Source: Methylopila turkensis (lineage in GTDB: Bacteria; Pseudomonadota; Alphaproteobacteria; Rhizobiales; Methylopilaceae). Taken from it: DNA of 64,000 nt. The stretch lies in contig NZ_BSFL01000005.1 in the NCBI RefSeq assembly GCF_027922325.1, forward strand, positions 186,001 to 250,000, in the 5' to 3' direction. Of this stretch, positions 10,745-18,405 are shown one piece after another. Position numbers and translations under genes: made by a program. The notes under the pieces are model-generated. The model ran no database searches. It had not been told where the DNA came from and saw only the letters and a list, made by a program, of their open reading frames with translations. Positions within the stretch are counted from its first letter, which is position 1. Every line of letters starts with the position of its first letter.

Positions 10745-10759
10745 GTTCGCTATCTGTTC
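10745..10759 (-). promoter_or_regulatory. LexA operator (SOS box) of the imu operon
   Basis: The 15 bases match exactly the alphaproteobacterial LexA box, the direct repeat GTTC-N7-GTTC (here GTTCGCTATCTGTTC on the plus strand). The site lies 38 bases upstream of the imuA GTG, where it would cover a promoter. This is the expected place for LexA repression of imuA-imuB-dnaE2 and, through coupling, of the phosphoesterase. Confidence 0.88.
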
Positions 10760-10936
10760 TAATTTGGTGAGGCGAGAGTCAAGGGCGGTAGCGCGGTGTC
10801 CAGGCTCTCTGGCGCGGCTGGCGACAATGAAGAGATCCGGCGCCTGCTCGTTGAAACGGCTTCGGCGCAGGCAGCGATGGGCGTGAGACGGCGGAGCGGG
10901 ACAGGCCCGTGGATCAAGCGCGCATCAACCACGATC

Positions 10937-10967
10937 GTTGTAGGCAAAACCTCAAAGTGCCTACAAC
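10937..10967 (-). terminator. hairpin downstream of the IetAS-like operon
   Basis: A perfect 9-base inverted repeat (GTTGTAGGC / GCCTACAAC) with a 13-base loop lies 48 bases after the stop of the last gene of the four-gene operon. Its place suits a transcription end between that operon and the LexA-controlled imu promoter. There is no uridine run after the stem, so intrinsic termination is uncertain. Confidence 0.4.
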
Positions 10968-11014
10968 CGCTCCCGATAAGCGCGATCGATTGGGTTCGGG
11001 CTCGGCGTTGTCCG

Positions 11015-11905
11015 TCAGCGAGCGTCGCCGCCGATCGTGTAGCGAGAAACGCCGAACACCATGTAGTTCATGCCGATGGGCAGAGCGGCGCCGACTGGCA
11101 CGATTTCGCCAGCATGCGTGTCCCACACGTAATTCGACCAATCCCATCCGGCGGTCTTCGTCGCCTGCGCGACAACGAAGGATCCGCATCTGAGCCGCGC
11201 GGAAGTCGGGCTTCCGTCGAAATCGAGGCCAAGCGAAAACGTGTGGACCTGCCAGTTCCCGCTCCGCTTTGCCGCCATCCGAACGACGCCTTCGGCCAGC
11301 TTGGTGAAGGGCTTTATAGCGGGCTGGGCGAGATGCAGCAGGGATAGGCCCTGCTTGAAGGTGTCGGTGTCCAGGACCTCAAGAATGTGATCGTCGCTCG
11401 AACTCGACACATTCACCGTTCGACCCTCGAAGCTCACTCCATTGTCGCCCACCGTCAGTCCAAGGAAGATTGGGAGCCCATTGACGCCCGCACTCTGGCC
11501 GTCTCTCGCTCTGCATGTCGCCGTGAAGGTCAGCGCTTCGGTTTCGCCCGCGACCTGGTTTTTCCCCGAGAACTCGCAGAGCACCCGGTGCTCGCCGCGG
11601 CCCGGGAACTCCTGCACGAAAAAGCGGTCGAGGGTGACCTTTATGGTGTTTCCCTTCAGCGTTTCGTCGGCCTCGATCTCCGCGAGGGGAACGATCGGCA
11701 GACGGTCGCCGCCGGTCTGGTCGATGAAGCCGAAAATCGCATTGGTGCCCAGGAACGGCCGGTCGGATCCGAAGCCCCAACCCTGGGGCGCACCGCCGTG
11801 AGGCGTCAGTTCGTCGGCTCGGCGGTCGTCGCCAATCAGCCGCAGATAGTCGATTACGGCCTGCAGGCTCTCGGCCCCCAAGCTGTCGTCTGCGTTGAAA
11901 CTCAT
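11015..11905 (-). CDS. unknown protein, fourth gene of the IetAS-like operon
   Basis: A 296-residue protein that I do not recognise. It has no signal peptide, no membrane helix and no obvious nucleotide-binding or catalytic motif. The middle part is rich in short hydrophobic/charged alternation (for example NTIKVTLDRFFVQEFPG and HRVLCEFSGKNQ), which suggests a mainly beta fold. Its ATG overlaps the stop of the subtilase gene as ATGA, so production is coupled to the protease. It could be a protease substrate or effector, an inhibitor, or a sensor of the system. The best studied ietA-ietS modules have only two genes, so this partner is an unusual addition. Its function is open. Confidence 0.75.
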   Translation of the reverse strand: MSFNADDSLGAESLQAVIDYLRLIGDDRRADELTPHGGAPQGWGFGSDRPFLGTNAIFGFIDQTGGDRLPIVPLAEIEADETLKGNTIKVTLDRFFVQEFPGRGEHRVLCEFSGKNQVAGETEALTFTATCRARDGQSAGVNGLPIFLGLTVGDNGVSFEGRTVNVSSSSDDHILEVLDTDTFKQGLSLLHLAQPAIKPFTKLAEGVVRMAAKRSGNWQVHTFSLGLDFDGSPTSARLRCGSFVVAQATKTAGWDWSNYVWDTHAGEIVPVGAALPIGMNYMVFGVSRYTIGGDAR

Positions 11906-14511
11906 GGTCGCCTCGCTCTGACAGCGACGCCCGCACGCGCGCGCAACTCAAGTTCCTGCCGAATTTCCTGATAGATGTCGGCCCGGATGGTGTCGGCGGT
12001 CTCGAAGCTGACAGCCAAGGCGTAGGGCGCGTCGACCTGGTTGAATGCGGTGGTCTCCGCCACGGCCTGAACGCCGATCATGAAGCTCGACCGACTGCCG
12101 AAGGGGACTGCCTTGCGTCCATCGAGCACGGAATGAAACAAGGTTCCCTTGGCGCAGTGCCGGTGGTCAGGCTGCACTACGTTAGTCCGGTCTACGCCCT
12201 CCCAAAAATGGGATTTGCCTTCGTCGTCGGTGACCACGAGCCGAATGGATCTCGGCGAGGCGGCGCTGACCCTGACGGGTGAGCTCCAAGCGAGCGTGAC
12301 GGTGATGCGCCGGAGTTCCGCGAGTGACGACAGCGAGTCGGGAAGCGGGATTTGATATTCGTGTCGACGGTTATTCCGCAGCGTCGCGTCGGCAAGCATC
12401 GTGACGCGATGGGCGGAGCCACTGATCACGCGGTCTACGTCTGGCTCGCCATATCCGAGAAACTGGGAGATGGCGACGCGGCGACGGTAGTTCGAGGTCG
12501 CGGCCACAGGTGGATAGAGCCCATCGAGGTGACGGCCGATATCTCCCCACGAGCAGCCATGCGCAAGCAGGCATTTCAGTATCACGGCCCTGGTCTGTCG
12601 ATCACGCCACCGGGCTTCACCGGGCGCGGCTGGAATGTCATCAAGTGCATCGGCGATGCGGATGGCGCCCCGGGTCGCCAGCGCTGCGGCGTTGCTGGTC
12701 CCGCTCGAGCGTTGTGTCCGATCGCGGCGTCCGCCACGAGTGTCCGGGATTGCAGCTCTCTGGCCGGCGCCCTCGATCTCTTGGCTGAAGAGCTCGAGAC
12801 CTGCTGGCGTGACGCGCGCCCGCGCCGCCTGACGGCCGCCCGGCATGACGAGATCAGGCTTGATCGAGCCTCCGATGCCGGTGCCGAGACGCGATCCGAG
12901 ATTGGTCATCTTCAGCGCGCCGAAGGGATCGATCGCGGCGCCGGCGAAGGCGCCGGGGCCGGCGAAATCGCTGTGGAGCGCCCCGACGGTCAGGCTGTTG
13001 CAGGACTGGGCGGGACTGAGCACCGGACGCGTGGCTCGTGCGCGTTCCAGAGCGGTCAGAATGGCCTCGGTGCGGGCGTCGGCCGTGGCGCGCCGAAAGT
13101 CAGTAAGACTGGCGAACCCGTCCAGCGGGAGGCCATCCTGTGCGTTGCCGGCGCTTACGACGAACAGCACATGATATCGGTGGGACAGGTAGTCGAGGAG
13201 CCTGCTCCAGTGACTGGCCCGGCGCTCGAACGGCGAATGCATGTCGCCGAGCGAGTGGTTGATGATCAGCACGTCAGGCCCGACGGGCTTGCCGTCGCCG
13301 ACACCTTCCTTCAGGGCGCGGACGGCGCGCTCGATCATTCCGACGGCAAGCTTATCGGTCGGAGTATGTTCCGGAGAGCCGTTCGCCGGCGATGCGAGCA
13401 CAGGCACGACGAGCAGCGTCCTGCTGATCGGCGGGTGACCGCCATCGAGGTCTCCGTGGATGACGAGGGAGGCCATCTGGGTGCCGTGCATCCGCCGGTG
13501 TGGAGGAGCCTCGGTCGGCGTCACGTCGACGGGGTAAACGTCGATCCGGTTGCGCAGCAGATCGTGGTTCTCGATCGGAAAGCCGTCGAGCAGGGCTGCG
13601 ATCGGAGCACGGGTGTCGGGCTGCGCGGGAGGGGCGCGATCAACAGGCTCCAACGGATCTCGCTCGCTCGGGGGATGCGGAGAAAAGCTCTGTGGGCGGA
13701 CGACCATGACCTCGTCGGCGGTCGCGAGCGGCCCGGCGCGCTCGATCAACTCCAGGGCTCGCGTGACGGGTAGTTCGACGAGAGCGGCATGATACTGGAT
13801 GGGCTCGAGCAGCACGCGATCGAGCACCCGGCCATCAGCGGCCGCGACCTTGGCCTGGAACGCCGTCATTCGGGCTTGCCGCACGATCGGGTCTTCACGG
13901 AACCAGAGATCGAATTCGATGCGGACGGCGCCTGTAGGATTGCGCCGGATCTGGTCGCGCAGAACCGTGCGGGTCCATTGATCGACCCGGTCTTCCGCGC
14001 TCCAGGTTCTGATCACGTTCAGCGTGGCGAAGATTTGCCACCACTTGCTGTAGCCCTGCGGGGCCGGTTCCCGTGCCGTGAACGCAGTCCAGAGACGCAA
14101 GAGCGTTTGAAGCGCCTCTCGTGACGGCATCAACGCGTAGAGGCGCGGATCCGCGGCGGTGGCGGGATCGACGAGATCATCTTCGTCGGTGATGTTGTCG
14201 TTTCCGTCAGCACCCTCTTCGAGCATCCAGGCGAAGCCAAGCCTTCTGGCTTCGTGGGCAAAGTTTTGAACGCCGTTTTTCAGTTCGAGAACGAGGACCC
14301 GATCCGGAACAATCCGGTTGGGTTCAGCGGCAATGTCTACGCCCGCCTCGATCTCGTCGAGCGTCCGCCGAAGTCGCTCAAACTCACCGCCAAACCGCGT
14401 GGTCTGCGTTTCAACGCTTTCCCGAGGCCTACGGCGCCGATCAGGCGCTCCCTTAATCCTCCTCACCTGCTGCGAAGGACGCAGTCTCAGGATCGGTCTT
14501 TCGGTCGGCAT
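11902..14511 (-). CDS. S8 subtilisin-like serine protease, IetS-like
   Basis: An 869-residue cytoplasmic subtilase without a signal peptide. The catalytic triad is complete: Asp309 in AALLDG, His342 in MHGTQMA and Ser606 in SSGTSNAAA, with the oxyanion Asn456 in SAGN. A long N-terminal region (1-300) and a beta-rich C-terminal region (about 650-869) flank the protease. The N-terminal MPTERPILRL pattern supports the start at 14511 even though it overlaps the ATPase gene by 59 bases. S8 proteases paired with an AAA+ ATPase form IetAS, first described as a toxin (protease) and antitoxin (ATPase) that stabilises Agrobacterium plasmids and later listed among anti-phage systems. The assignment rests on architecture and pairing. 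Confidence 0.82.
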   Translation of the reverse strand: MPTERPILRLRPSQQVRRIKGAPDRRRRPRESVETQTTRFGGEFERLRRTLDEIEAGVDIAAEPNRIVPDRVLVLELKNGVQNFAHEARRLGFAWMLEEGADGNDNITDEDDLVDPATAADPRLYALMPSREALQTLLRLWTAFTAREPAPQGYSKWWQIFATLNVIRTWSAEDRVDQWTRTVLRDQIRRNPTGAVRIEFDLWFREDPIVRQARMTAFQAKVAAADGRVLDRVLLEPIQYHAALVELPVTRALELIERAGPLATADEVMVVRPQSFSPHPPSERDPLEPVDRAPPAQPDTRAPIAALLDGFPIENHDLLRNRIDVYPVDVTPTEAPPHRRMHGTQMASLVIHGDLDGGHPPISRTLLVVPVLASPANGSPEHTPTDKLAVGMIERAVRALKEGVGDGKPVGPDVLIINHSLGDMHSPFERRASHWSRLLDYLSHRYHVLFVVSAGNAQDGLPLDGFASLTDFRRATADARTEAILTALERARATRPVLSPAQSCNSLTVGALHSDFAGPGAFAGAAIDPFGALKMTNLGSRLGTGIGGSIKPDLVMPGGRQAARARVTPAGLELFSQEIEGAGQRAAIPDTRGGRRDRTQRSSGTSNAAALATRGAIRIADALDDIPAAPGEARWRDRQTRAVILKCLLAHGCSWGDIGRHLDGLYPPVAATSNYRRRVAISQFLGYGEPDVDRVISGSAHRVTMLADATLRNNRRHEYQIPLPDSLSSLAELRRITVTLAWSSPVRVSAASPRSIRLVVTDDEGKSHFWEGVDRTNVVQPDHRHCAKGTLFHSVLDGRKAVPFGSRSSFMIGVQAVAETTAFNQVDAPYALAVSFETADTIRADIYQEIRQELELRARAGVAVRARRP

Positions 14512-15490
14512 TACGTTGGCCCTTCGACGGCTCGAAGCGCTTGCGCCACCGCTTTAAGGTCAAGCGAATGGCGTCGGACCAACTCGCGTTTACGCCCGAC
14601 AGCACAATCCTCCGTTGCACGTCGAGCGCGAACTGTTCAATCTCGGAAAAGCTCTTTCCCCGGAAGTTTTTGGCCAATCCCTCAAATTCAACAGTGCAAT
14701 CCTTAGGCGCATCGCGGAACGCGCTTTTGAGCCATGACGCCAACTGCGCCTGGGTTGGATTGGGCATTGTCAGCCGCAGCTCGAACCGCCGCCATACGGC
14801 GCGATCGAGCAGCTCCGGATGGTTGGTCGCGCACACGAGCAGGACGTGAGGCGGCAAGGCGTCGAACTGCATCAAGAGCGAACTGACGACGCGCTTGATC
14901 TCGCCGGTTTCATGGATGTCGCCGCGCTCTTTGCCGATGGCGTCAAACTCATCGAAGAAGATGACGCAGGGCGTTGTTGCGACGAACTCCATCACCGCCG
15001 AGATCTTGGAGGCCGTCTCGCCGAGGAAGCTTCCGACGATCGCCTCGTAGCGCAGCACGTAGAGCGTCAGACCAAGCTCGGTCGCGAGCGCTTCCGCGAG
15101 AGAGGTTTTCCCGTTTCCGGGCGGACCTACGAGAAGGACGGTGTGTCTCGGGGAAAGCGAGTTCGCATAGAGCAGCTCGACGTTTTCGTGTTCCTGACGG
15201 AGCTCGTCGAGTTCTTCGCGCGTATCCTTCGGCAAGATCAGATCGTCAAACCGCCGTCGCGGAACGATCTCGTGCAACAGTCCGGCGACGCTGTCGGGCA
15301 GCCGCGCTGACGGCAGGCTCAGACTTGCGCCGCCGACCGCTTCGATCACGTTCGCCAGACGCTTGGCGAACGTGTGCTGCTGCTTAGCCTTCGCCTCTTC
15401 GGCGAGCGCCCGAACGGTCCTTTTGACCATGGACCGATCACCAGACGCGCCGGCTTCGGCCAACGAAAGAACGAGGTCGCCTCGACTCAT
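14453..15490 (-). CDS. AAA+ ATPase, IetA-like
   Basis: A 345-residue AAA+ protein. The N-terminal 100 residues are charged and helical. The ATPase core has Walker A VGPPGNGKTS (121-130), Walker B CVIFFDEFDAI (175-185), a sensor 1 region CATNHPELLD (220-229) and candidate arginine fingers at WRRF (233-236). The protein resembles the FtsH/SpoVK-type ATPase of IetAS modules, where it acts as the antitoxin or regulator of the S8 protease encoded next to it. Its start overlaps the stop of the small upstream gene (ATGA), and its end overlaps the protease gene by 59 bases, so all parts are coupled. An unfoldase that feeds the protease is another possible role. Confidence 0.82.
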   Translation of the reverse strand: MSRGDLVLSLAEAGASGDRSMVKRTVRALAEEAKAKQQHTFAKRLANVIEAVGGASLSLPSARLPDSVAGLLHEIVPRRRFDDLILPKDTREELDELRQEHENVELLYANSLSPRHTVLLVGPPGNGKTSLAEALATELGLTLYVLRYEAIVGSFLGETASKISAVMEFVATTPCVIFFDEFDAIGKERGDIHETGEIKRVVSSLLMQFDALPPHVLLVCATNHPELLDRAVWRRFELRLTMPNPTQAQLASWLKSAFRDAPKDCTVEFEGLAKNFRGKSFSEIEQFALDVQRRIVLSGVNASWSDAIRLTLKRWRKRFEPSKGQRNADRKTDPETASFAAGEED

Positions 15491-15852
15491 GCCCGATCTC
15501 TCTTGTCAGCCTGAGGCTCTACGAGCCGACCGCCGCGAAGTGTCGAAGCTGTTGCTATCAGAGCGTGCAACACCTTCTCGAACGAGACAAGGTCGCGTTC
15601 CGTTATTTCGCCAACTCGTTCCTTTTTGGAACTCTTTTCTGACCCGTGGGTCGCCATGGCTTCGCGAATGCGCGCAGCCGTCTCGCCCGTGACGAGGCCG
15701 CTTGTGAAGGCGCGCTGGAGCGTCGACTTACCGATATCCAGGAGCCTAGAAGCGCGCGAAACTCCACCGTTCTCGCGAACGAACCGGTCGAGCTGCGCCT
15801 TGAGCTCACTGTCAGGAACGACCTTGGGCATGGCTGGTTGTTTCATCACCAT
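15487..15852 (-). CDS. small HTH-like protein, first gene of the IetAS-like operon
   Basis: A 121-residue basic protein. Residues about 20-68 (FVRENGGVSRASRLLDIGKS followed by TLQRAFTSG) look like a helix-turn-helix of the phage-regulator type, and the remainder is charged with a second helical region. It opens the four-gene operon, is coupled to the ATPase gene by an ATGA overlap, and faces a 430-base divergent intergenic region. An operon autoregulator is therefore the simplest guess. Several in-frame ATGs lie close together (15852, 15846, 15831) and none has a strong ribosome site, so the exact start is uncertain. No enzymatic motif is visible. Confidence 0.6.
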   Translation of the reverse strand: MVMKQPAMPKVVPDSELKAQLDRFVRENGGVSRASRLLDIGKSTLQRAFTSGLVTGETAARIREAMATHGSEKSSKKERVGEITERDLVSFEKVLHALIATASTLRGGRLVEPQADKRDRA

Positions 15853-16282
15853 GAGTATGCGTCAATCCAAAAAATACGGAACATAAAAGATCGAAAAGGA
15901 ACAGGTAGATTGCATCCTGAGTGGCTGCCCCGCGGTCGCAGGAGCGTTCCCGCTCCGAAGGCACGATCGGCGCCAAACGCCGCCAAAGCGGCAGGCTGCC
16001 CGGTTCGCGTTGCGATCCGTGCCGCGCGCGACGTCGGGCTGCAGCCCTGGCGCTGACGACCGATCGCTGCCGATGGAGCTCGAATGCAACGGAGCCGACC
16101 GCGGGCGCGTGGGCTGGGTATCAGCGATATAGGCGCGCGAGCCTTGCCGGGGCGCAGCAGACTCTTCAATTCTGAAATAAGACTCGCAAAATGTGAGGCG
16201 CGCGACTCAATTATTCTGATTTTATTTAGGAAAATCCGACGTATAGGCGCATCCAACTCAATATCTCTGAGAAAGGCGAGCG
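15853..16282. other. divergent intergenic region between the IetAS-like operon and the ParB-like gene
   Basis: The 430 bases hold no gene that I can support. The left two thirds are GC-rich and unremarkable. The right third is clearly more AT-rich and carries three copies of a GACTC-N5-TTCTGA type repeat before the ParB-like gene. Short AT-rich stretches near 15870-15895 could contain the promoter of the leftward operon, but no convincing -35/-10 pair stands out. Confidence 0.5.
16160..16219 (+). repeat. left cluster of GACTC-N5-TTCTGA repeats
   Basis: Three direct repeats start at 16160 (GACTC TTCAA TTCTGA), 16181 (GACTC GCAAA ATGTGA, weaker) and 16204 (GACTC AATTA TTCTGA). Their spacing is 21 and 23 bases, about two helical turns. 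They lie 64-123 bases before the ParB-like gene, where an operator or iteron would sit. Confidence 0.65.
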
Positions 16283-16870
16283 ATGCGTTGGGTCGACGGA
16301 ATGCTCAAGATTTGGCCGGAAGACGATCTTATCTGGCCTCTGAGCTTGAAGCCCCAAAGGTACGATACGCTCCATCCCGAGCCGGCCGATGAGTGGTACG
16401 AGCGAAATCGGAACGCGATCGGGCATCTTCATCCGCTGATCGCCGGCCAGTGGGTTCACCGCCACTGGCATCACTCTCCGTACTGCTCGTTTCCTCTCGA
16501 CGGACTGTCGTGGACGATCGAGGAGTGGCCGAACGAGCGCCTGCTCAACGTCCACTGCCCCCGATGCATGTTCGATGCCGCATTCGACTTCGAGACCTTC
16601 AACAGCTATCCGGACAATCCGACATCGGAACCGATGAACCGGACCGGCACGTGGAAAATCCCGATTGTCATCCTCAATACGCCGGCCGGTGTAATCGACG
16701 CTCAGGGACCAGACCCTAGATCGCGCCACCTGCTGGTCGAAGGTCACCAGCGATTGCGCTACCTCAACGCTCTGGTCGCCCGGAGGCAAGGCGCACCGGC
16801 TCACCACGTTTTTGTCCTTAGCTACGGCTCAGTCGAAGCCCCTCAAAATTCAACGAAAAATGAGGCCTAA
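16283..16870 (+). CDS. ParB/sulfiredoxin-fold-like protein of unknown role
   Basis: A 195-residue protein. The C-terminal half contains WKIPIVILNTPAG followed by RHLLVEGHQRLRYLNAL (about residues 130-170), which resembles the beta strand plus GHxR helix of ParB/Srx-fold nucleotide-binding proteins. The N-terminal half is rich in Trp and His and has a Cys pair (HCPRC, about 93-97) that could bind metal. The ATG at 16283 follows a GAAAGG ribosome site. The gene stands alone, and GACTC-type repeats bracket it on both sides, so the product may bind those repeats. Codon use and base composition are less GC-biased than in core genes. An antisense frame here is rejected. The function is not known. 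Confidence 0.62.
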   Translation: MRWVDGMLKIWPEDDLIWPLSLKPQRYDTLHPEPADEWYERNRNAIGHLHPLIAGQWVHRHWHHSPYCSFPLDGLSWTIEEWPNERLLNVHCPRCMFDAAFDFETFNSYPDNPTSEPMNRTGTWKIPIVILNTPAGVIDAQGPDPRSRHLLVEGHQRLRYLNALVARRQGAPAHHVFVLSYGSVEAPQNSTKNEA

Positions 16871-16994
16871 GACTCGGCTTCATGAAATAGCGTTTTCCAG
16901 ACTCGGTAATTGCGAAATTGGACTCAGTTAATCTGCGTGCTGAGGTCTAATGATTTCAATGGCTTAGGATGCTGCCGCGACTCCCTTATTCTGA
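16871..16994 (+). repeat. right cluster of GACTC-N5-TTCTGA repeats
   Basis: Copies start at 16871 (GACTC GGCTT CATGAA, weak), 16900 (GACTC GGTAA TTGCGA), 16921 (GACTC AGTTA ATCTGC) and 16979 (GACTC CCTTA TTCTGA, strong). They are in the same orientation as the left cluster and begin directly after the stop codon of the ParB-like gene. Together with the left cluster they bracket that gene, and none occurs inside it. Confidence 0.6.
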
Positions 16995-17030
16995 GGCAGT
17001 ACAGTCGGCTTTTCATTACGACGCAGCAAC

Positions 17031-17057
17031 GGGACCCCGCCTTGACGACGGGGTCCC
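17031..17057 (-). terminator. hairpin after the PhnA-like gene
   Basis: A perfect 9-base inverted repeat, GGGACCCCG / CGGGGTCCC, with a 9-base loop lies 74 bases past the stop of the leftward PhnA-like gene. The stem is strong, but no uridine run follows it. It also marks the point where base composition returns from AT-richer to the core GC level. Confidence 0.5.
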
Positions 17058-17130
17058 GCCTCCGGACGGAAGCGTTGGGGGGCGTGAATGCTTCCGCCTG
17101 CGCCCGGGGTTGGGGCCCGGGCGGTTCGAA

Positions 17131-18009
17131 TCAGATCCGGCGGACGGCGCGCGCCGTGCCCGCGGCGCCGCCGAACCAGGCGGCGACCGCCGCGAGGGCG
17201 AGGGCGAGGAAGCCGAGCAGCGCGCCGCGCGAGACCACCTTGGTCGCCGTCACCGAAGCCTCCTGGGCCGCGCGCTTGGCCTGCTCGACGGTCTGGCGAT
17301 AACGCGCCTCGTACTCGCCGACCTGGGTGCGGGCCTGTTCGGGGCTGATGTTCTGCGCCCGGGCGAGCGCCTCGGCCGCGCGGGTCCGCGCCTCATCGGC
17401 CTTCTGCGGGTCGCCCGTCAGCAGCGCCTGAACCGCGGCCGCCGCGCCGGAGCGAAGCGCTTCCGGATCCTGGCCCTCGCCTGCGGAACGCACCTGGCGC
17501 TCGATCTCCTGCAGCGGGTTCAGCGTCGCGATCGTCGGGGACGCGGCCTGGATGGCCGTGGAGGCGATGCCGCCGGCGCCGCCGACCACGCTCGACAGTC
17601 CGCCGAAGGCGCCGCCGATCAGCGAGCCGACCGAGGTGGTCAGCAGGTAGAGGATGACGAGCGTCGTCGCGGCCCAGGTGGTGAGGCCGTGGAAGCCGCC
17701 GACGGTCTTGACCGGCCGGCCCGACACCCGGCTCGACACGTAACCGCCCGCGAAGGCGCCGACGAGGCCGGCCACGAGGTACCAGACGCCGCCCGCGATC
17801 GAGAAGGCGCCCGCGCTCGGGTTTCCGGAGGCGCCGGGGTCGACCACCGCGGCGCCGATCCCGACGCCCAGGAGGTTCAGGAGAAGTTGAACCGTCAGCG
17901 CCACCACGACGCCGGCGAAGACCGCGCCCCACGAAATCTGGTTCAGCGCGGCGGTCCGGTCCTCGGCGTGCGCGAGCGGTCCGCCTCCGGTGATGGAAGT
18001 AGCTGTCAT
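17131..18009 (-). CDS. PhnA-like membrane protein (YrzE-type)
   Basis: A 292-residue protein with several membrane helices: about residues 25-50, 70-100 with glycine zippers, 110-150, and one near the C-terminus (LLGFLALALAAVAAWFGGAA). A soluble helical segment (about 165-245) separates the last helix and is rich in Ala, Glu and Arg. Proteins of this kind are often named PhnA-like in alphaproteobacteria although they have no known link to phosphonate use. It neighbours a CsbD gene and a PAS-LuxR regulator in the same direction, which suggests a role in the envelope or general stress response, but no function is established. Confidence 0.7.
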   Translation of the reverse strand: MTATSITGGGPLAHAEDRTAALNQISWGAVFAGVVVALTVQLLLNLLGVGIGAAVVDPGASGNPSAGAFSIAGGVWYLVAGLVGAFAGGYVSSRVSGRPVKTVGGFHGLTTWAATTLVILYLLTTSVGSLIGGAFGGLSSVVGGAGGIASTAIQAASPTIATLNPLQEIERQVRSAGEGQDPEALRSGAAAAVQALLTGDPQKADEARTRAAEALARAQNISPEQARTQVGEYEARYRQTVEQAKRAAQEASVTATKVVSRGALLGFLALALAAVAAWFGGAAGTARAVRRI

Positions 18010-18097
18010 GTCGCCCTCCTGGGGCTTTATGTCGGGATGTCGGGTCGTCCGGGGGCGGACGGGGCGGGACGCGGCTGGCGTCCCGCCGAAGCTCGGG

Positions 18098-18280
18098 TCA
18101 CTTCTTCAGCGCGTCGCGCGCGGCGTCGGCGGCCTTGCCGACCGTGCCCTGGACCTTGCCCTCGGCCTTCTCGGCCTTGCCTTCGGCTTCGGTCTTCTTG
18201 TTGCCGGTGAGCTTGCCGATAGCCTCCTTGACGGAGCCCTTCGCTTCCTTCGCCGCGCCTTCGATACGGTTCTTGTCCAT
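18098..18280 (-). CDS. CsbD family stress protein
   Basis: A 60-residue, highly charged protein starting MDKNRIEGAAKEAKGSVKEA and rich in Lys, Glu, Ala and Gly, with the GKLTGNKKTEAEGKAEKAEG pattern typical of CsbD. These small proteins are strongly induced by general stress in many bacteria; their biochemical role is unknown. The gene sits 88 bases upstream of the PhnA-like gene in the same direction, and the two may form a stress unit. An in-frame extension upstream overlaps the next gene and is not supported. Confidence 0.85.
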   Translation of the reverse strand: MDKNRIEGAAKEAKGSVKEAIGKLTGNKKTEAEGKAEKAEGKVQGTVGKAADAARDALKK

Positions 18281-18405
18281 CTCGGTATCCCTTCCGAAAA
18301 CCGGCGGTCGCGGGATTGCGCCGCCTTCGATGGGATTGAGATGGACTGGCGGCGCCCTGCGCGACAGAACCGGAAGGACCAGTTGGATTGGTATTTTGGG
18401 ACCGG

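Noticed and set aside
10796..11347. Rightward frame of about 180 residues over the end of the 296-residue gene
   Set aside because: It lies mostly antisense to a gene with operon support, has Arg/Ser-rich composition without domains, and lacks a ribosome site.
16226..16807. Reverse-strand frame opposite the ParB-like gene
   Set aside because: The plus-strand frame has a ribosome site and a recognisable ParB/Srx-like motif; the antisense translation shows no fold pattern.
16160..16994. The GACTC repeats as a CRISPR array
   Set aside because: The repeats are only about 16 bases, imperfect, unevenly spaced and split by a gene; there are no unique spacers of constant length and no cas genes.
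17131..18009. Phosphonate-utilisation function suggested by the name PhnA-like
   Set aside because: The protein is a multi-helix membrane protein without PhnA zinc-ribbon motifs, and no phn genes are nearby.
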